This document shows, in pieces, positions 1 through 9,022 of a stretch of DNA of 38,428 nucleotides. The notes beneath the pieces were generated by a model, which was not told the DNA's origin, ran no database searches, and was given only the letters and a program-made list of their open reading frames with translations. Where the stretch lies: positions 1-38,428 of the forward strand of contig JAOAFK010000098.1 in NCBI GenBank assembly GCA_026416315.1, in the 5' to 3' direction. The stretch comes from Syntrophorhabdaceae bacterium. Its GTDB lineage: Bacteria; Desulfobacterota; Syntrophorhabdia; Syntrophorhabdales; Syntrophorhabdaceae. The position numbers were made by a program, and so were the translations under genes. The first letter of the stretch is position 1, and each line of letters opens with the position of its first letter.

Positions 1-349
1 AACCCTTTTTCTTCCTGAGGGAAAAATTACAAGAAATAAATGGTGGACAGCCTTTGCATATAGAATAAGAGGGAGTATTGATATAGATGAAGGAGCAGTC
101 CAGGCTATATTAAATAGAGGTAAAAGCCTTCTTCCATCAGGTATAGTGAATGTCACAGGAGATTTCTCAAGAGGTGATTGCGTAAACTTAAGAAGTGTAA
201 CAGGAAAGGTTATTGCAAGGGGTATTACAAACTACTCTTCTTCTGACATAGGAAAAATTAAAGGAATAAAAACTATTGATATAGAGAGAAAACTCGGCTA
301 TAAATACACGGATGAAATAATACACAGGGATAATATGGTGATATTATGA
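1..349 (+). CDS. proB: Glutamate 5-kinase, C-terminal PUA-domain part (partial)
   Basis: This is the 3' end of glutamate 5-kinase, which phosphorylates glutamate in the first step of proline synthesis. The 5' part lies before the window. The reading frame is open from base 2, well upstream of the first internal start-like codon at 146, so the gene should be read as partial. About 115 residues are visible. They carry the C-terminal signatures of the family: an IDIDEGA block, GKSLLPSGI, a GDFSRGD turn and NYSSSDIGKIKG, which belong to the PUA domain. The stop overlaps the proA start by 4 nt (ATGA), and proA encodes the next enzyme of the pathway, which supports the call. The kinase domain cannot be inspected. 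Confidence 0.93.
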   Translation, partial: TLFLPEGKITRNKWWTAFAYRIRGSIDIDEGAVQAILNRGKSLLPSGIVNVTGDFSRGDCVNLRSVTGKVIARGITNYSSSDIGKIKGIKTIDIERKLGYKYTDEIIHRDNMVIL

Positions 350-1590
350 AACCACAAGAATTAGCAAAGGAGACAAAAGTAGCATCATCCGTTTATGCCC
401 ATTTGAGCACAGAAAAAAAGAATAGCGTTTTATTGAGACTTGAAGCCCTTCTTTCTGAAAAGAGAGACCTTATCATTGAAGAAAATAAAAAGGACATAGA
501 GCTTGCAAAGGCAAATGGATTGCAAAGTAGTATTATTGAAAGGTTAAGAGTAGATGATAAGGTGATAAAAGAGATGCAGGCGAGTATAAGGGATGTGGTG
601 AACCTGCCAGATCCTGTTGGAGAGATAACAAGGACATGGAGAAGGCCTAATGGATTGCTTGTGGGAAGAATGAGAATTCCCATTGGTGTTATTTTCGTTA
701 TATACGAATCAAGGCCAAATGTAACTATTGAGGCATTTTCTTTATGCCTTAAAAGTGGAAATGCAGTGATATTGAAAGGAGGCTCTGAAGCAATACATTC
801 AAATATTGCCTTGTACAATATTATAAAAGAAGCACTTGAAAAAGAACAGATCACAGAAAAGGGTGTAAGATTGATAGAAACAGGGGACAGGGAGTATATT
901 TATGCCCTTCTTGAGCAAGATGAGTATATTGACCTTGTTATACCAAGAGGTGGAGAATCTTTAATTAGAAATGTGGTTCAGCATGCACGCATTCCTGTAC
1001 TTAAACACTACAAAGGTGTCTGTCATATATTTGTGGATGAATCTGCAGATTTTGATATGGCTTATAAGGTGTGTATAAATGCCAAAGTTCAAAAACCTGC
1101 TACATGCAATGCCATGGAAACCCTTCTTGTTCATAAAAATATTGCAGAAGCATTTTTACCTGAAATGGTAAGGCTTTTTAAGGAACATAAGGTTATTGTG
1201 AAAGGGTGTGAAAACACTATAAAAATTGTAGGGGGCATAGAAAAGGCGCAGGAGCATGACTGGTATGAAGAATACCTTGACTATATTATCTCTATAAAGA
1301 TTGTTGAAGACATTGATGCTGCCATAAGCCATATAAGACAATACGGTTCTGAACATACTGATGCAATTATTACAAGGGATTATAATAATGCATGGAGGTT
1401 TGTAAAAGAGGTAAACTCATCCCTTGTTCTTGTTAATGCCTCCACAAGGTTAAATGACGGGTTTCAATTAGGACTTGGTGCTGAAATGGGGATAAGTACA
1501 ACGAAACTTCATGCATTTGGTCCCATGGGGCTTGAAGAACTTACTGTAACAAAATTTATAGCATTTGGTGATGGACAGTTGAGGCAGTAA
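346..1590 (+). CDS. proA: Gamma-glutamyl phosphate reductase
   Basis: Cytoplasmic NADPH-dependent reductase that converts gamma-glutamyl phosphate to glutamate semialdehyde, the second step of proline synthesis. At 414 residues it has the usual family length. The aldehyde-dehydrogenase-fold core is intact: YESRPNVTIEA near residues 120-130, SGNAVILKGG near 137-146, and the nucleophilic cysteine C254 in the PATCNAMETLL block. The C-terminal motif LGAEMGISTTKLHAFGPMGLEE is also present in full. The ATG start overlaps the proB stop by 4 nt, and the stop (TAA) shares one base with the nadD start, so proB-proA-nadD is probably one translationally coupled operon. Nothing is missing or unusual. Confidence 0.97.
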   Translation: MKPQELAKETKVASSVYAHLSTEKKNSVLLRLEALLSEKRDLIIEENKKDIELAKANGLQSSIIERLRVDDKVIKEMQASIRDVVNLPDPVGEITRTWRRPNGLLVGRMRIPIGVIFVIYESRPNVTIEAFSLCLKSGNAVILKGGSEAIHSNIALYNIIKEALEKEQITEKGVRLIETGDREYIYALLEQDEYIDLVIPRGGESLIRNVVQHARIPVLKHYKGVCHIFVDESADFDMAYKVCINAKVQKPATCNAMETLLVHKNIAEAFLPEMVRLFKEHKVIVKGCENTIKIVGGIEKAQEHDWYEEYLDYIISIKIVEDIDAAISHIRQYGSEHTDAIITRDYNNAWRFVKEVNSSLVLVNASTRLNDGFQLGLGAEMGISTTKLHAFGPMGLEELTVTKFIAFGDGQLRQ

Positions 1591-2225
1591 TGAAGATAGG
1601 TTTATTTGGCGGCACATTTGACCCGATTCATCTGGGGCATTTAAGGGCGACAGAGGAAATCAGAGAAATGTTTTCTCTTGATACTGTGTATTTCATACCT
1701 GTGTATATACCTCCTCATAAGAGAGATAAAAAGATTGCCAACTATGAAGATAGAATAAACATGATAAGGCTTTCCATAAGAGGAAACAGATTCATGAAGC
1801 TATCTGATATTGAGATAAAAAGGGGCGGCATTTCCTATTCCTATGACACGATTTGTTATTTTGAAAATAAATTTAAAGATATATATTTCATTATTGGCAT
1901 TGATGCTTTTTCTGAGATAAATACCTGGCATAGATATGAAGAACTTTTTTATCATACGAATTTTATAGTCATGGTGAGACCCAGTGCCTTAAAGCACTCT
2001 TACCTTGAAATATTTCCTAAAGAAATAAAAGGCCACTTAGAAGATGAAGGGGACGGTATATTTAAACATAGTTCAGGAAAAAAAATCTTTTTTAAGGATG
2101 TAACACAACTTGATATATCCTCTACAAGGATAAGGCGCCTTATAGAACAAAATAAATCAATAAGATATCTTGTGCCTGATAAGGTTGTTATATATATAGA
2201 AAAAAGGGGGCTATACAGGGGTTAA
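1590..2225 (+). CDS. nadD: Nicotinate-nucleotide adenylyltransferase
   Basis: Transfers AMP from ATP to nicotinate mononucleotide to make deamido-NAD in NAD synthesis. The 211-residue protein shows the nucleotidyltransferase P-loop-like motif GGTFDPIHLGH at residues 7-17, with the two catalytic histidines H14 and H17. The second signature is ISSTRIR at 176-182, and the family-typical YFIIGIDAF segment lies near 99-107. The start is fused to the proA stop (TAATG). The order proA-nadD-rsfS is common in bacteria of this type. It is worth noting that a nicotinate-like degradation cluster lies about 30 kb away at the other end of the window, but nadD itself is an ordinary housekeeping gene here. 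Confidence 0.95.
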   Translation: MKIGLFGGTFDPIHLGHLRATEEIREMFSLDTVYFIPVYIPPHKRDKKIANYEDRINMIRLSIRGNRFMKLSDIEIKRGGISYSYDTICYFENKFKDIYFIIGIDAFSEINTWHRYEELFYHTNFIVMVRPSALKHSYLEIFPKEIKGHLEDEGDGIFKHSSGKKIFFKDVTQLDISSTRIRRLIEQNKSIRYLVPDKVVIYIEKRGLYRG

Positions 2226-2570
2226 GTGGAAGCTATAGAAAAGGCAAAGTTATGTGGTCGTTATGCAGGAGAGAAAAAGGCAAAGGATATTTTGATTTTA
2301 GAACTAAAAGGACTAACAGATATTGCAGACTATTTTTTACTGGCAAGCGGGACCAGTGAAAGGCATGTAAGAACTATAGCAGAATATATTGAAGAATCCA
2401 TGAAGGAGGCAGGCATAAAACATTTATACACTGAAGGTTATAAAGAAGGCAGGTGGGTGATAATTGATTACAATGATTTTGTGGCCCATATATTTCTTGA
2501 AGAATTAAGAGAGCTTTATGACCTCGAAAGCCTGTGGATAGAGGCGAAACAGATAAAGATTGAGCAGTAA
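2226..2570 (+). CDS. rsfS: Ribosomal silencing factor RsfS
   Basis: RsfS (Iojap family) binds ribosomal protein uL14 on the large subunit and blocks subunit joining when nutrients are short. The 114-residue protein has the full family profile: LTDIADYFLLASGTSERHVR around residues 31-51 and the DYNDFVAHIF block near 81-90, ending in a typical short acidic and basic tail. The start codon is GTG, immediately after the nadD TAA stop with no spacer, so initiation probably depends on ribosomes finishing nadD. No other in-frame start gives the conserved N-terminus. The nadD-rsfS neighbour pair is widely conserved. Confidence 0.94.
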   Translation: MEAIEKAKLCGRYAGEKKAKDILILELKGLTDIADYFLLASGTSERHVRTIAEYIEESMKEAGIKHLYTEGYKEGRWVIIDYNDFVAHIFLEELRELYDLESLWIEAKQIKIEQ

Positions 2571-2594
2571 AATATATAAAAAGAGGTGTAATTA

Positions 2595-2948
2595 ATGAAT
2601 AAGGAGAAACTCGAATTTTTTAAAAAAAGATTGCTTGAGATGAGAAAAGACATTCTGAAGAAGGCAAAAAAGCTCAAAGAGGATTCTTATTCCCTTGGAA
2701 CTGACGGTATCCAGGACATGGCTGATGCAGCAAGTAACACCTATAATGTAGATATTCTCATGAGTATTAGCGATAATGATATAAAGATGTTAAAAGAAAT
2801 TGACAGTGCCATTGATAAGATAAATAATGGTACATACGGAATCTGTGAGGAATGTGAGGAAAAAATAAATGAAAAAAGACTTGAAGCAAACCCCACAGCA
2901 AGGTATTGTATAAATTGTAAGAGGTCAATGGAACAAAAAGGTATGTAA
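2595..2948 (+). CDS. DksA/TraR-family zinc-finger regulator
   Basis: A 117-residue protein of the DksA/TraR family. These proteins enter the secondary channel of RNA polymerase and alter initiation, often together with ppGpp. The N-terminal half is strongly charged and helical, as expected for the coiled coil. A QDMADAAS segment at 40-47 resembles the acidic coiled-coil tip of DksA (the D-x-x-D pattern is D41 and D44). The C-terminal C4 zinc finger is complete: C84, C87, C105 and C108. A GAGGTG Shine-Dalgarno precedes the ATG. It is shorter than E. coli DksA (151 residues), so it may be one of several paralogues rather than the canonical DksA; for that reason no symbol is given. Confidence 0.88.
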   Translation: MNKEKLEFFKKRLLEMRKDILKKAKKLKEDSYSLGTDGIQDMADAASNTYNVDILMSISDNDIKMLKEIDSAIDKINNGTYGICEECEEKINEKRLEANPTARYCINCKRSMEQKGM

Positions 2949-2952
2949 TGCC

Positions 2953-4344
2953 ATGAAATATAAAATTTTTGTTATCATATTGTTTGTTTTTATACTGCTC
3001 TATATTTATCTGGATAATTTAAACCCTCAAAATGTAAAGTTGTACGTAGGATATGGTAAATTTTATGAAACAAGTGTATCAAGTTTTATTGTAATTGCTT
3101 TTATATTTGGTATCCTTGTTTCTGCAATAGCAGGTTTGATGGTAGATCTAAAAAATCTAATTGGAAACTGGAGAAAAGGAAGACATGAAAAAAAGTTACA
3201 GGAATTCAAAGAGTTATTTGATAAGGCAAGATCATATGCATTAAGGGGTGATAAAGAAAAGGCAGTGGATAGTTTAAACAAAATTATAAGAAAATATCCT
3301 GAAATGGAAAGCCCTTATATCTATCTTGCAAATCTTTATATATCAACAAAAGAATTTGAAAATGCCTTAAATATTCTTAATCAGGCCGAAATGAATATTG
3401 GTAAAAAAGAAAAAATACTTTTAAAGAAGGCAGGGGTAAACAAATCGTTGAATAACTTAAAGGATGCTGAAGATAATTTACTGGAAATTATTAAAATAAA
3501 TGAAGCAAATATTTCAGCCCTAACTCTTCTCAGAGATATCTACATAGAAAAGAGAGAGTGGGAGAATGCATATGATGTTCAAAAAAGGATTAAAAAATTT
3601 GTAAAGGATGAACAGGAGCAAAGAAGATTTATAGGACTTAAATATGAATTGATTTTTGATTCTTATAACAAAAGAAATGAAGTAAGTGAAGAAAAAGTGA
3701 TCAAAGAATTAAAAGAGATAATTGCTGAAGACAAGAGGTTTGTTCCTGCATATCTGTTTCTCGCTGATATATATAAAAAAATTGGTAAATTAAATGAAGC
3801 TGGAAGAGTATACGGAAGGGGATATACAAAAACAGGACATATCATCTTTCTTTTAAAGATGGAAGACCTCTACATTGAAAGAGGTGATCCTGGTGTAATT
3901 TTAAAGATATATAGAAGAATCATGGATATATCACCAAAAAATCGTTTGATCATATTTCTGTATGCAAGGTTATGCTTGAGACTTGAGATGATTGATGAGA
4001 CAATAGACATGCTGAATAGTTTGATTGCAGATGGGGTTGATTTCCAGGGTTTACATAGAGCCATGGCCGAGGCATATATACACAGAGGAGAAATGAAGAA
4101 GGCTGTTGATGAGTTCAGACGTGCCTTTCCTATAGAAAAAGTGTACATACCCTTTGCATGTGATATATGCAATTCAAAAAAAGAAGAATGGGAGGATTTT
4201 TGTGCAAATTGTTTTAGCTGGAACACCATAAATGTAAGAACAGATGAATTCTTAAAGAGCAATATCAAAGATACGACAGATATAAAGGCAATTTATGAGA
4301 TGAGTGAATGGGATAGAGAAGAACAAGAAGAAGAAAACAGGTGA
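2953..4344 (+). CDS. LapA-LapB-like fusion: two-TM membrane anchor, TPR array, rubredoxin-type zinc tail
   Basis: In E. coli LapB is a TPR protein that works with FtsH to control LpxC and so the rate of LPS synthesis, and LapA is a small two-TM partner encoded next to it. Here both appear to be in one 463-residue chain. Residues 5-20 and about 45-64 are membrane segments with a DUF1049/LapA-like spacing, followed by a basic amphipathic stretch (NWRKGRHEKKLQ, 72-83). Residues about 85-395 form a helical TPR-like array. The tail has a rubredoxin-like knuckle, C403-x2-C406-x10-C417-x2-C420, then W423, as in LapB. The protein ends overlapping comF by 4 nt. The domain calls are from pattern only; the LPS role is inferred from the family and from lptE in the same window. 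Confidence 0.75.
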   Translation: MKYKIFVIILFVFILLYIYLDNLNPQNVKLYVGYGKFYETSVSSFIVIAFIFGILVSAIAGLMVDLKNLIGNWRKGRHEKKLQEFKELFDKARSYALRGDKEKAVDSLNKIIRKYPEMESPYIYLANLYISTKEFENALNILNQAEMNIGKKEKILLKKAGVNKSLNNLKDAEDNLLEIIKINEANISALTLLRDIYIEKREWENAYDVQKRIKKFVKDEQEQRRFIGLKYELIFDSYNKRNEVSEEKVIKELKEIIAEDKRFVPAYLFLADIYKKIGKLNEAGRVYGRGYTKTGHIIFLLKMEDLYIERGDPGVILKIYRRIMDISPKNRLIIFLYARLCLRLEMIDETIDMLNSLIADGVDFQGLHRAMAEAYIHRGEMKKAVDEFRRAFPIEKVYIPFACDICNSKKEEWEDFCANCFSWNTINVRTDEFLKSNIKDTTDIKAIYEMSEWDREEQEEENR

Positions 4345-5054
4345 GACCTGTTCTGTTATTAGTAGATAATCTTATAAAAAGTATCCTCCAAACTGTATAT
4401 CATCATACATGTGCCTCATGTGGGGAAAAAGGTGATATAATCTGTAAGGCATGTAGAGATTCGTTTTTATTGATTGACCATAAAATTGTATGTCCTTTAT
4501 GTGGTAGATATGTGGGTCAAAGGCTCATTTGTGGTGAATGCATGTCATCAAAAAGATATTTTTCAGAAGGGTATTTTGGTTTTTTATATGAAAATAAATT
4601 AAGAGAGGCAATTCATACCTTTAAATTTAAAGGGAGAGCAGAGGTAGGAAGATATCTTATTTCCCTCATTAAACATATTCTATTGCTTTTTGGAGACAGG
4701 GTAGACCTCATTGTTCCCATACCTATAACAGACAAAAGGTTAAAAGAAAGAGGATTTAACCAATCTTATGTGATTTCATGGGAAATATCGAAAATAATAG
4801 GCAAACCTGTAATTGATTCAGCTCTTATTAAGGTCAGAGAGACAAATGATCAGTATTTACTTTCAAAGGAGGAAAGGAAAAGAAATATAAAAGGGGCTTT
4901 TGCATTAAAAAAGGCTGATATTATTAAAGGCAAGACGATACTCCTTGTGGATGATTTATATACAACTGGTTATACTGCTAATGAGGCTTCTTATGTATTA
5001 AGTAAGGGAAAGCCCGATGCAGTAATACTTTTTGCCCTTGCAAGAACACCGTAA
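4341..5054 (+). CDS. comF: ComF-family phosphoribosyltransferase-like protein
   Basis: A 237-residue member of the ComF/GntX family, linked to natural transformation in Bacillus and Haemophilus; the biochemical role is still poorly defined. The N-terminal double zinc-ribbon pattern is complete: C24/C27/C35/C38 and C51/C54/C64/C67. The C-terminal type I phosphoribosyltransferase fold is marked by the PRPP loop ILLVDDLYTTG at 200-210 and by the family signature RLKERGFNQS near 133-142. The start is GTG inside a GTGA overlap with the upstream TPR gene, so it depends on coupling. No other competence genes are visible, so a role in DNA uptake is not supported by context. Confidence 0.88.
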   Translation: MRPVLLLVDNLIKSILQTVYHHTCASCGEKGDIICKACRDSFLLIDHKIVCPLCGRYVGQRLICGECMSSKRYFSEGYFGFLYENKLREAIHTFKFKGRAEVGRYLISLIKHILLLFGDRVDLIVPIPITDKRLKERGFNQSYVISWEISKIIGKPVIDSALIKVRETNDQYLLSKEERKRNIKGAFALKKADIIKGKTILLVDDLYTTGYTANEASYVLSKGKPDAVILFALARTP

Positions 5055-8000
5055 TGAAAAAGATTTTATATATAATTTCAAGTATTTTGTTATTTTTTTT
5101 AATTTCTGCCGGGATATTCTATTTTTACCTTCCCAAAACTTTATCGATTATCATCGGCAGGGCAATTAAAGGAAATGCCCATATTGAACGAGTTGAGTTT
5201 AGTTATAAGGAGAGAGGGCTTAACTTCCATCTTACGGGTATAAAATTAGAAGGGGATTTGGATGGATCTGTTAAATCAGTTTATCTTTCCTTCAAACTCA
5301 ATAAAGAATTTTGTTTTAATAACATTATAATCTCTGATTTTGATATTGCCTTAAAAGATAAAAAGAAAGAAGGAAAACCAAAATTTATTTCAATTCCTTC
5401 AGAGCTTGTGGTTTTGAAAAAAGGGATAGTAAGATGTGGTAAGAACAATTTTATTATCCATGAAATAACTATTCATCACTTCAAATATAAAAGGCTATTC
5501 TACTTTTCATTGTATGTGGAGAATGATCGTTTTTTTAATAGTGTTGAGGCAAAAGGTACTGGAAGATACACGAGGAATGAATTTGAGTTAAAAGGAGATT
5601 TAGAGACAACAGGTCTCAAAGGTGAAAATATATCTGATGGCTTGAAAGGTATTATCAATTTAAAATGCAACTTTAATTATAAAAAAGGGTTGTTGAGCTT
5701 AAAAGGCCCTTTTGACATTTTTGATTTTACATTGAAGGCAGGCTTTTTTTCAAAACCCCTTTCGATAAAAAATGTTAATGGCAATATTTTGTTGAACTAT
5801 TCAAAAAAAACCTTTGATATACATATTACAGGGGTTGAATTTAAAAATATACCTTTTAATATTGCCATGAAGGTAGATTCAAAAGGCCTATATAGTCTGA
5901 CGCTTGATTCAGGGTATCTCGATATAAATGATGTAAAAGAATATATATCATTCGATTATTTTTCAAAGGATACAGATAAATATATATCGTTTATAAATAC
6001 GGGCAAGATGATGTTAAAAAAATTGATTTATAATAGAGATAAGGGTTTTTTATGTGAGATAGACCTAAAAAATACAGAATTTACATATGATGATATAGAT
6101 CTAAAAAATATAAATGCTGGATTTGTTTTAAATAATAATAAGATCAGTTTAAAAAATCTTTACGGTCAATACAAAAATAGTATAATAAAAAATGTTTCAG
6201 GTGAAATCAGTCATTCAGAAAAATTCAATATCTCTATAAAGGGCAGTTATTCGTTAAATCTAACGGATTTATCCTCAAAGTTTGAAATAGAGGATATCAA
6301 ATTCAAAAACGGTTTTTCTGAAGGTATATTCGAGCTTCATTACAGAAACAGTAAAGATTACAGTTTTTATGGTAAAGGAACATTGAAGGAAAGCGAGGTG
6401 TTATATAAAGATATTTCTTTCACGGCACATGGCGAGTATAGATTTACTAAAGATGAAATTGAATTCGATCCTTTGATACTGAAAAAGTATAATATGAATA
6501 TCAATATAAAGGGTAAATATCAGAAAGATTTTTTTGATATAAGACTATCAGGCATGATGGATGTGGCCCATATAAAGCCTTTTGTAAAATTTCCTTTTGA
6601 TATCAAAGGGTTAATAAATATTGATGGAGATATTAAAAAGAAAGATGGTAGGTGGGAATTTTTAGGACTTTTAAATCTGGATCATATAAGTTATAAAATC
6701 GAACATTATCTAAAGAAGGACTATGGCATAAAAAATAGTCTGGGTATTCATGCCATCAGGCAAAACAATGAAATGGATATTAGATATTTGAATTTTAAAT
6801 TAGAGGATTTGACTTTAAATGCCTCAGGAAGACTTACAAATAATATGGCAACAGAGGTAAAGTTGAAGCTTTTAATACCAGAAATAAAAGATAAAGTTAA
6901 TATATTCTTTTTTAACGGAGAGGACCCCAAAGGCCGAATATTAGTAGATCTTGATATAAAAGAATTGTCCTTTCCTTTAAAAAAGATTCCGTATATAACA
7001 GGTATTTTAGAAATAAAAAATGGTCATTTTAGAATACCGGATGTGCCTTCACCTGTGAGAGAAATTAATATGAAGGCATACTTTAAAGGAGATACTCTGG
7101 ACATAACAGGTAACAATATAAAGTGTGGTAACAGTCTCATTAATTCTCTTAAGTTTTATTCAAAGGGCATTGATGCGCCTCAATTTAAATTGACGGTAGA
7201 TATAGAGCAATTTGATTACAAGGATTTAGAAACCCCTAAAAAAATAATGATATACCCTATTAGACCAGACTCTGTCCTTGCCGATGCAAAAGGAGATATT
7301 ATTATTAATGCAAAAAATGTGAAATATGAAAATAAAACAGGCGAAGGTGTATCCTTAAAAATTACCTATGACGATAGAAAATTTATTATTTCAGAGTTAA
7401 AGGCAAATGCCCTTGATGGTCACATTGATGTTCACGGCACCATTGATTTATCAAAAGTTGTACCTCAGTTAAAATTTACTGGAACCATGAAGGACATATC
7501 AAGTGGAGAGTTTTTAAAGCTGTTCGGTGCAAGGTCACATATTATAGAATCAAAGGAGCTTATCTTTTTAGATATAAATTCAAAAGGCCATTCTATAGAT
7601 GATTTTATAAGGACACTCTCTGGCAAGGCAACAATATATAGTGAAGATGGGGTTATTAAAAGGATGAATTTACTTTCAAAGATATTCGGGCTTTTAAATG
7701 TATATGAACTTATAAAAGGTGATGTGGATTTACGGACAGAAGGGCTCAGGTATAAAAAAACAGGTGCCAGCTTTTCCATAGATAAAGGAATTTTTTCAAC
7801 AAATGATTATATAATAGATAGTGCTTCTATGGTTATAACAGGTCAAGGTAGTCTAAGCCTTGTAGATGAGACAATAGATGGGAGGATCACCGTTTCTCCC
7901 CTTATAACCATCGATAAAATAGTAAGTAACATACCTGTATTAAGAAACATGTTAAAAGATAAAAAGAGGGGTTTTATTTATGCAGTATATGATGTAAAAG

Positions 8001-8128
8001 GACCTATTGAAGACCCGGACATAAAATTGGGATATATCCAGACGATAGGTAGTTTGCCCTTAAATATCCTAAGGGGTATGCTTGAATTTACTAAAAATCT
8101 GTTTAATAAAATTAAAATAAATAATTGA
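5054..8128 (+). CDS. AsmA/YhdP-like envelope protein (large)
   Basis: A 1024-residue protein with a single N-terminal membrane anchor (about residues 5-24, hydrophobic after MKK) and a very long, beta-rich exported region. The C-terminal part, roughly 820-1010, contains an AsmA-like C-terminal block: LSGKATIYSEDGVIKRM, a Gly-rich strand repeat ending in GQGSLSL, then a DPDIKLG-type tail. Proteins of the AsmA/TamB/YhdP superfamily bridge the periplasm and are implicated in phospholipid transport to the outer membrane. The ATG overlaps the comF stop by one base. Together with the LapB-like gene and lptE it suggests an envelope theme in this operon. The exact subfamily (AsmA, YhdP or other) cannot be settled by eye. 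Confidence 0.78.
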   Translation: MKKILYIISSILLFFLISAGIFYFYLPKTLSIIIGRAIKGNAHIERVEFSYKERGLNFHLTGIKLEGDLDGSVKSVYLSFKLNKEFCFNNIIISDFDIALKDKKKEGKPKFISIPSELVVLKKGIVRCGKNNFIIHEITIHHFKYKRLFYFSLYVENDRFFNSVEAKGTGRYTRNEFELKGDLETTGLKGENISDGLKGIINLKCNFNYKKGLLSLKGPFDIFDFTLKAGFFSKPLSIKNVNGNILLNYSKKTFDIHITGVEFKNIPFNIAMKVDSKGLYSLTLDSGYLDINDVKEYISFDYFSKDTDKYISFINTGKMMLKKLIYNRDKGFLCEIDLKNTEFTYDDIDLKNINAGFVLNNNKISLKNLYGQYKNSIIKNVSGEISHSEKFNISIKGSYSLNLTDLSSKFEIEDIKFKNGFSEGIFELHYRNSKDYSFYGKGTLKESEVLYKDISFTAHGEYRFTKDEIEFDPLILKKYNMNINIKGKYQKDFFDIRLSGMMDVAHIKPFVKFPFDIKGLINIDGDIKKKDGRWEFLGLLNLDHISYKIEHYLKKDYGIKNSLGIHAIRQNNEMDIRYLNFKLEDLTLNASGRLTNNMATEVKLKLLIPEIKDKVNIFFFNGEDPKGRILVDLDIKELSFPLKKIPYITGILEIKNGHFRIPDVPSPVREINMKAYFKGDTLDITGNNIKCGNSLINSLKFYSKGIDAPQFKLTVDIEQFDYKDLETPKKIMIYPIRPDSVLADAKGDIIINAKNVKYENKTGEGVSLKITYDDRKFIISELKANALDGHIDVHGTIDLSKVVPQLKFTGTMKDISSGEFLKLFGARSHIIESKELIFLDINSKGHSIDDFIRTLSGKATIYSEDGVIKRMNLLSKIFGLLNVYELIKGDVDLRTEGLRYKKTGASFSIDKGIFSTNDYIIDSASMVITGQGSLSLVDETIDGRITVSPLITIDKIVSNIPVLRNMLKDKKRGFIYAVYDVKGPIEDPDIKLGYIQTIGSLPLNILRGMLEFTKNLFNKIKINN

Positions 8129-8140
8129 ATAAGGGTTAAA

Positions 8141-9019
8141 ATGGAAAAGAAGCTGAAGATAGGTATAATCGGTGCAGGTAAGGTAGGGATATCCATGGGC
8201 TTTGTTATGATTAAAAACGGGCTTGATGTGATTGCCATATCTGATAAGGATGATATCGCTTTAAAAAATGCGCATTTTTATCTTGGTGAAAAAAAAGAGA
8301 TCCTATTTACAAAAAAAAATATTGATGTTGTAAAAAATACTGATGTAATTTTTCTTGCAGTGCAGGATAGGATTATAAAAGATGTTGTTCGTGAATTATA
8401 TGATGAGTCAGAAGTTCTTGTAAATAAGATAATTGCCCATACATGCGGTTCAAGTCCTTCGAATATATTAAAACCCCTTGATGAAAAAGGTGCAATGCTT
8501 GGTGTTTTTCATCCACTTCAGACATTCCCTGATATTGATAGTGCCATAGAGGTCATACCTGAGACATATTTTTTTATTGAGGCTGAAGGAAAAGTCGGTG
8601 ATATTTTAAAATTTATTGCGGAAAATATAGGAAAATATGCGGTCATGATAAAGGCTGAACATATGGTATTGTATCATCTTTCAGCTGTTTTTGTGTGCAA
8701 TCTTTTATGTGCTTTATTATATTCAGCTGAAAATATTATGAAAAAAATTGATATAGATTTAATACCTTTCTTTCCCATTATTAAGGCTACACTAAAAAAC
8801 ATTGAAGAAAAAGGACCCCTATTTTCCCTTACAGGTCCTGTTATAAGAGGGGATATTGAAACTGTAATATCACATCTAAAAGCCATTGAGAACGAAGAGA
8901 CTTTAAAGTCTATTTACAAAGTTCTTTCTCTGGTGGCCACCCAAATGGCAAAAGAAAGGGGAAGTCTTAATAAAGACATGTATGAAAAATTAGAAAAAAT
9001 ACTTACAGGAAAGGACTAA
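8141..9019 (+). CDS. DUF2520 / Rossmann-like NAD(P)-binding protein
   Basis: A 292-residue protein with an N-terminal Rossmann fold, shown by IGIIGAGKVGISMG (GxGxxG at 9-14) and the acidic D36 region at the end of the second strand. It is followed by an all-helical C-terminal domain. The conserved block GVFHPLQTFPD near residues 121-131 and the SGSSPSN-like HTCGSSPSNIL segment match the 'Rossmann-like plus DUF2520' family, which resembles ketopantoate and 6-phosphogluconate dehydrogenases. The substrate is unknown. In several bacteria the gene sits with pantothenate genes, but no panB, panC or panD is seen here. It is separated from the AsmA-like gene by 12 nt and from the sirtuin gene by 3 nt. 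Confidence 0.8.
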   Translation: MEKKLKIGIIGAGKVGISMGFVMIKNGLDVIAISDKDDIALKNAHFYLGEKKEILFTKKNIDVVKNTDVIFLAVQDRIIKDVVRELYDESEVLVNKIIAHTCGSSPSNILKPLDEKGAMLGVFHPLQTFPDIDSAIEVIPETYFFIEAEGKVGDILKFIAENIGKYAVMIKAEHMVLYHLSAVFVCNLLCALLYSAENIMKKIDIDLIPFFPIIKATLKNIEEKGPLFSLTGPVIRGDIETVISHLKAIENEETLKSIYKVLSLVATQMAKERGSLNKDMYEKLEKILTGKD

Positions 9020-9022
9020 ATC

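Noticed and set aside
393..854. Long antisense open frames such as this one, and those opposite argB, argD, hslU, etfA and hnr
   Set aside because: Each lies fully inside a well-identified gene, has no recognisable domain and mirrors the codon bias of the opposite strand.
8141..9019. The Rossmann protein as the 2-hydroxymethylglutarate dehydrogenase missing from the degradation operon
   Set aside because: It matches the DUF2520 family rather than the 3-hydroxyisobutyrate dehydrogenase group and lies 22 kb away in a housekeeping operon.
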